From contig JAURGV010000102.1 in NCBI GenBank assembly GCA_030833605.1, positions 1 through 8,213 on the forward strand: a stretch of 8,213 nt of DNA. The letters are read 5' to 3'. This document shows, in pieces, positions 6,272 to 8,213 of the stretch. Each line of letters begins with the position of its first letter. The stretch's first letter is position 1. The notes beneath the pieces are model-generated. The model saw only the letters and a program-made list of their open reading frames with translations, was not told the DNA's origin and did no database searches. The stretch comes from Rhodothermales bacterium. Its GTDB lineage: Bacteria > Bacteroidota > Rhodothermia > Rhodothermales > UBA10348. Both the position numbers and the translations under genes were made by a program.

Positions 6272-6555
6272 GACGTCACCGGATAGATTAGATGATGTGT
6301 CTCATGTTACCCACCGCGCTGTGCGTCATCCATTTCAATTCGACAAAAGGAGGAGCGCATCGACAAACGGGATTTCACGTCGCTGAACGGGCGAACGCAG
6401 CGATGGATAAGGGCCGCCCGCATCCCTTTTTTCCGCTTGTCGTGCTTTTTGTCCGCTTTATCTACGCGCAGTCCCGTTCGTCTATACCGTCTTCCCTACC
6501 TTGATATGGTGTACCTATTATGGGAGCCACACTAACGTTTCGTATCCTCTTTCCA
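6272..6555. other. Divergent intergenic region between folE and the TonB-dependent receptor
   Basis: These 284 bases separate two divergent starts and should carry both promoters. The one clear structure is a tandem direct repeat at 6340-6371. On the plus strand TACCTTGA (6497-6504), 52 bases before the preferred receptor start, is a poor match to TAnnTTTG; no convincing -7 element was found for folE. A plus-strand frame at 6292-6504 (70 codons) lacks any recognisable protein signature and is not called as a gene. Confidence 0.6.
6340..6371 (-). repeat. Tandem 12-bp direct repeat with 20-bp period, candidate LytTR operator upstream of folE
   Basis: The minus strand reads CCCGTTTGTCGA (6371-6360) and TCCTTTTGTCGA (6351-6340): 10 of 12 bases identical, exactly 20 bp apart. 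LytTR regulators are known to bind two imperfect 9-bp direct repeats about two helical turns apart, with general consensus [TA][AC][CA]GTTN[AG][TG]; each unit here matches 8 of 9 positions. That consensus is loose, so a single match means little; the spacing and the extra shared TCGA are what make it notable. The site ends about 70 bp upstream of folE, so autoregulation of the operon is plausible. It could also serve the divergent receptor gene. Confidence 0.4.
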
Positions 6556-8213
6556 ATGAAAGCTCGCCTCCTTTTTCTTTTGATTTCTTGCGCCATCGTT
6601 GCCACCTCCACGGCGCAAGTGACCACGACTATTGTTGGAACGGTTTATGATGAAGCGCGAAATCCGCTTATCGGGGCTACGGTGTATTTGCAGGGCACTC
6701 AAAAGGGAGCTATTTCGAACGTAGAAGGACGATTCGTGATGGAAAGCGTAACGCCTGGGGCCTACAACCTGGTGGTTAGCTACGTGGGTTTCAAGTCCCA
6801 AACGCTATTTAACATCCAAGTCAAATCCGTCGGAAACCCCGAATACACCTTCATTCTTGTTGAAGATGTAACTGTTTTAGAAGGCGTCACTATCGCGCCC
6901 AATAAAAACGTGGTCACCAGACCGGTCGAAACGCCGCTTTCCACCCAAACGCTGACCGCAGTAGAAATTGCAACCTATCCCGGAGGAAATAACGACGTAG
7001 TCCGTGTGGCCCAATCCCTTCCGGGCATTTCACCTTCTCCTGGCGGATTCCGAAACGACCTGATTATTCGCGGTGGAGCCCCAAACGAATCGGTCTATTA
7101 CTTAGACGGGATTGAAATCCCCAATATTAACCACTTCAGCACCCAGGGAAGCTCTGGCGGCCCGGTTGGCCTACTCAATGTGTCGTTTATCGACAATGTG
7201 ACCCTGTCTACTTCCGCTTTTGGAGCACAATACGACAACGCCTTGTCGGGAGTCCTTCAATTTGACCAACGTGAAGGCAGTCGCTTGCAGCAATCGGTCA
7301 ACTTCCGCGTCAGCGCAAGCGAAACGGCGCTTACAGCCAATGGTCCGCTATTCAAAAACGGCAAAACGGAAAGCGCTACGAGCTACATCGTGTCGGTTCG
7401 CAGAAGTTACCTCCAGTTTTTATTCGAGCTTATTGGGCTCCCCATTCGTCCGGATTATTGGGACTATCAGTACAAAGTAACCCACCGACTCAATGCCTTA
7501 AATACGCTTTCACTCGTAGGAGTTGGATCTGTAGATGATTTCGCCGTTGATGCGTCAGGCGATGTCGAACCAAATCAGATCGCGACCCGAGATCAGGCAC
7601 CGTTTATTGAACAGCAATCCGACACGATAGGCTTGACGTGGCGAAAACGATTCCAAAGCGGATCTGGATTTGTCACAACCACCGTCTCGAACAACTTGCT
7701 TAAAAACGACTTCTCGCGTTTCGCGGACAACCAAAACGAAACTGGCCGCTACTTTTACAGCAATTCGGCGGAAGCGGAGACCAAGTTTCGTTCTTCCGTA
7801 ACCTACTTTTGGAATGATTGGCAACTTGTAACAGGATTTAATGCCCAACAGAGCCGATACCGCAACCGCACGGAGGACGCCGTTGTAGGGTTTACCTACG
7901 ATTCTGACTTGTCTTTTCTGAAGTACGGTTTGTTTGCCAGTGCCTCGACGAACTTGCTCTCGAAGAAGCTTAATGTTTCCTTAGGCATCCGGGCAGACGA
8001 TGACACGTTTTTGAATCAAAACTCGCTTCTAAAAACCCTTTCCCCCCGCTTGGCCGCTTCTTACAGTGTAAATGAAGACTGGAAAATCAACACTACGGTA
8101 GGCCGCTATTACAAACTCCCACCGTACACCATGCTGGGGTACCGAGAAGGCGCGGCGCTGGTCAACAAAGATCTTCAATACACCCGCGCGGACCATTACG
8201 TTTTGGGCGTTGA
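6556..8213 (+). CDS. TonB-dependent outer-membrane receptor, 3' end beyond window
   Basis: The frame stays open for 552 complete codons to the right edge. It encodes a signal peptide (MKARLLFLLISCAIVATSTA), a carboxypeptidase-regulatory-like beta-sandwich (about 25-105, GTVYDEARNPLIGATVYLQG and YVGFKSQT), a plug domain (about 130-238: VVRVAQSLPGISPSPGGFRN, LIIRGGAPNESVYYLDGIEI, FGAQYDNALSGV) and the start of the beta-barrel, including GRYYKLPPYTMLGYRE. Such receptors import substrates across the outer membrane using TonB energy; the substrate cannot be told, and no SusD-like partner is visible. An in-frame ATG at 6520 would add 12 residues (MGATLTFRILFP); 6556 is preferred because it gives a standard signal peptide. 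L-I-S-C at residues 9-12 resembles a lipobox, but the hydrophobic core before it is short and STAQ is a good ordinary cleavage site. Transcribed divergently from folE. Confidence 0.93.
   Translation, partial: MKARLLFLLISCAIVATSTAQVTTTIVGTVYDEARNPLIGATVYLQGTQKGAISNVEGRFVMESVTPGAYNLVVSYVGFKSQTLFNIQVKSVGNPEYTFILVEDVTVLEGVTIAPNKNVVTRPVETPLSTQTLTAVEIATYPGGNNDVVRVAQSLPGISPSPGGFRNDLIIRGGAPNESVYYLDGIEIPNINHFSTQGSSGGPVGLLNVSFIDNVTLSTSAFGAQYDNALSGVLQFDQREGSRLQQSVNFRVSASETALTANGPLFKNGKTESATSYIVSVRRSYLQFLFELIGLPIRPDYWDYQYKVTHRLNALNTLSLVGVGSVDDFAVDASGDVEPNQIATRDQAPFIEQQSDTIGLTWRKRFQSGSGFVTTTVSNNLLKNDFSRFADNQNETGRYFYSNSAEAETKFRSSVTYFWNDWQLVTGFNAQQSRYRNRTEDAVVGFTYDSDLSFLKYGLFASASTNLLSKKLNVSLGIRADDDTFLNQNSLLKTLSPRLAASYSVNEDWKINTTVGRYYKLPPYTMLGYREGAALVNKDLQYTRADHYVLGV

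Noticed and set aside
6271..6278. TGACGTCA palindrome at the folE start codon
   Set aside because: A single 8-bp palindrome that includes the start codon; no second copy and no reason to link it to a known bacterial regulator.
6345..6354. AAAAGGAGGA on the plus strand, a perfect Shine-Dalgarno-like sequence
   Set aside because: No ATG, GTG or TTG follows at a usable distance, and it is part of the direct repeat; this group of bacteria rarely relies on Shine-Dalgarno sequences.
6292..6504. 70-codon plus-strand frame in the divergent intergenic region
   Set aside because: No signal peptide or domain pattern, no ribosome binding site at its start, and it overlaps the candidate regulatory repeats.
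6520..6555. In-frame upstream ATG for the TonB-dependent receptor
   Set aside because: It would add MGATLTFRILFP ahead of a normal signal peptide; the ATG at 6556 gives the expected Lys-containing n-region and hydrophobic core.

Overview
The window most resembles chromosome from a member of the Bacteroidota/Rhodothermota/Balneolota assemblage, with moderate GC. The grounds are a DUF5916 outer-membrane protein, a DUF6090-like membrane protein, a TonB-dependent receptor with a carboxypeptidase-regulatory-like N-terminus, a LytS/LytTR two-component pair, starts that mostly lack a clear Shine-Dalgarno sequence, and matches to the TAnnTTTG promoter element of that group. No species can be named. 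There are no RNA genes, insertion sequences, CRISPR arrays or phage genes.

Layout, left to right. (1) Minus strand, 1-3031: a two-gene unit in which a 776-residue DUF5916 protein (CBM9-like domain plus outer-membrane barrel) is followed, with a one-base stop/start overlap, by a DUF6090-like single-pass membrane protein that runs off the left edge. (2) 3032-3520: two short non-coding stretches around a 51-codon secreted peptide (3201-3356, minus). Its mature part starts like a fasciclin (FAS1) domain and then stops. (3) Minus strand, 3521-6271: GTP cyclohydrolase I (folE), a 70-bp gap, a LytS-type membrane histidine kinase, then a LytTR response regulator whose start overlaps the kinase stop by one base. 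(4) 6272-6555: divergent intergenic region. (5) Plus strand from 6556: a TonB-dependent receptor cut by the right edge.

How the genes may work together. The kinase and regulator are clearly one translationally coupled two-component system, and folE is probably in the same transcript. Two intergenic regions hold short direct repeats with a 20-21 bp period, the helical phasing used by LytTR-type regulators, and share the core CCGTTTGTCG (minus strand). One repeat set lies upstream of folE, the other upstream of the small FAS1-start peptide. This suggests, without proving it, that the regulator controls its own operon and a neighbouring envelope gene. The DUF5916/DUF6090 pair, the secreted peptide and the TonB receptor are all cell-envelope products.

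I found no convincing complete new system. The items most worth a second look are the phased repeats, the truncated FAS1-like peptide, the folE/two-component linkage and the histidine-rich FolE N-terminus.
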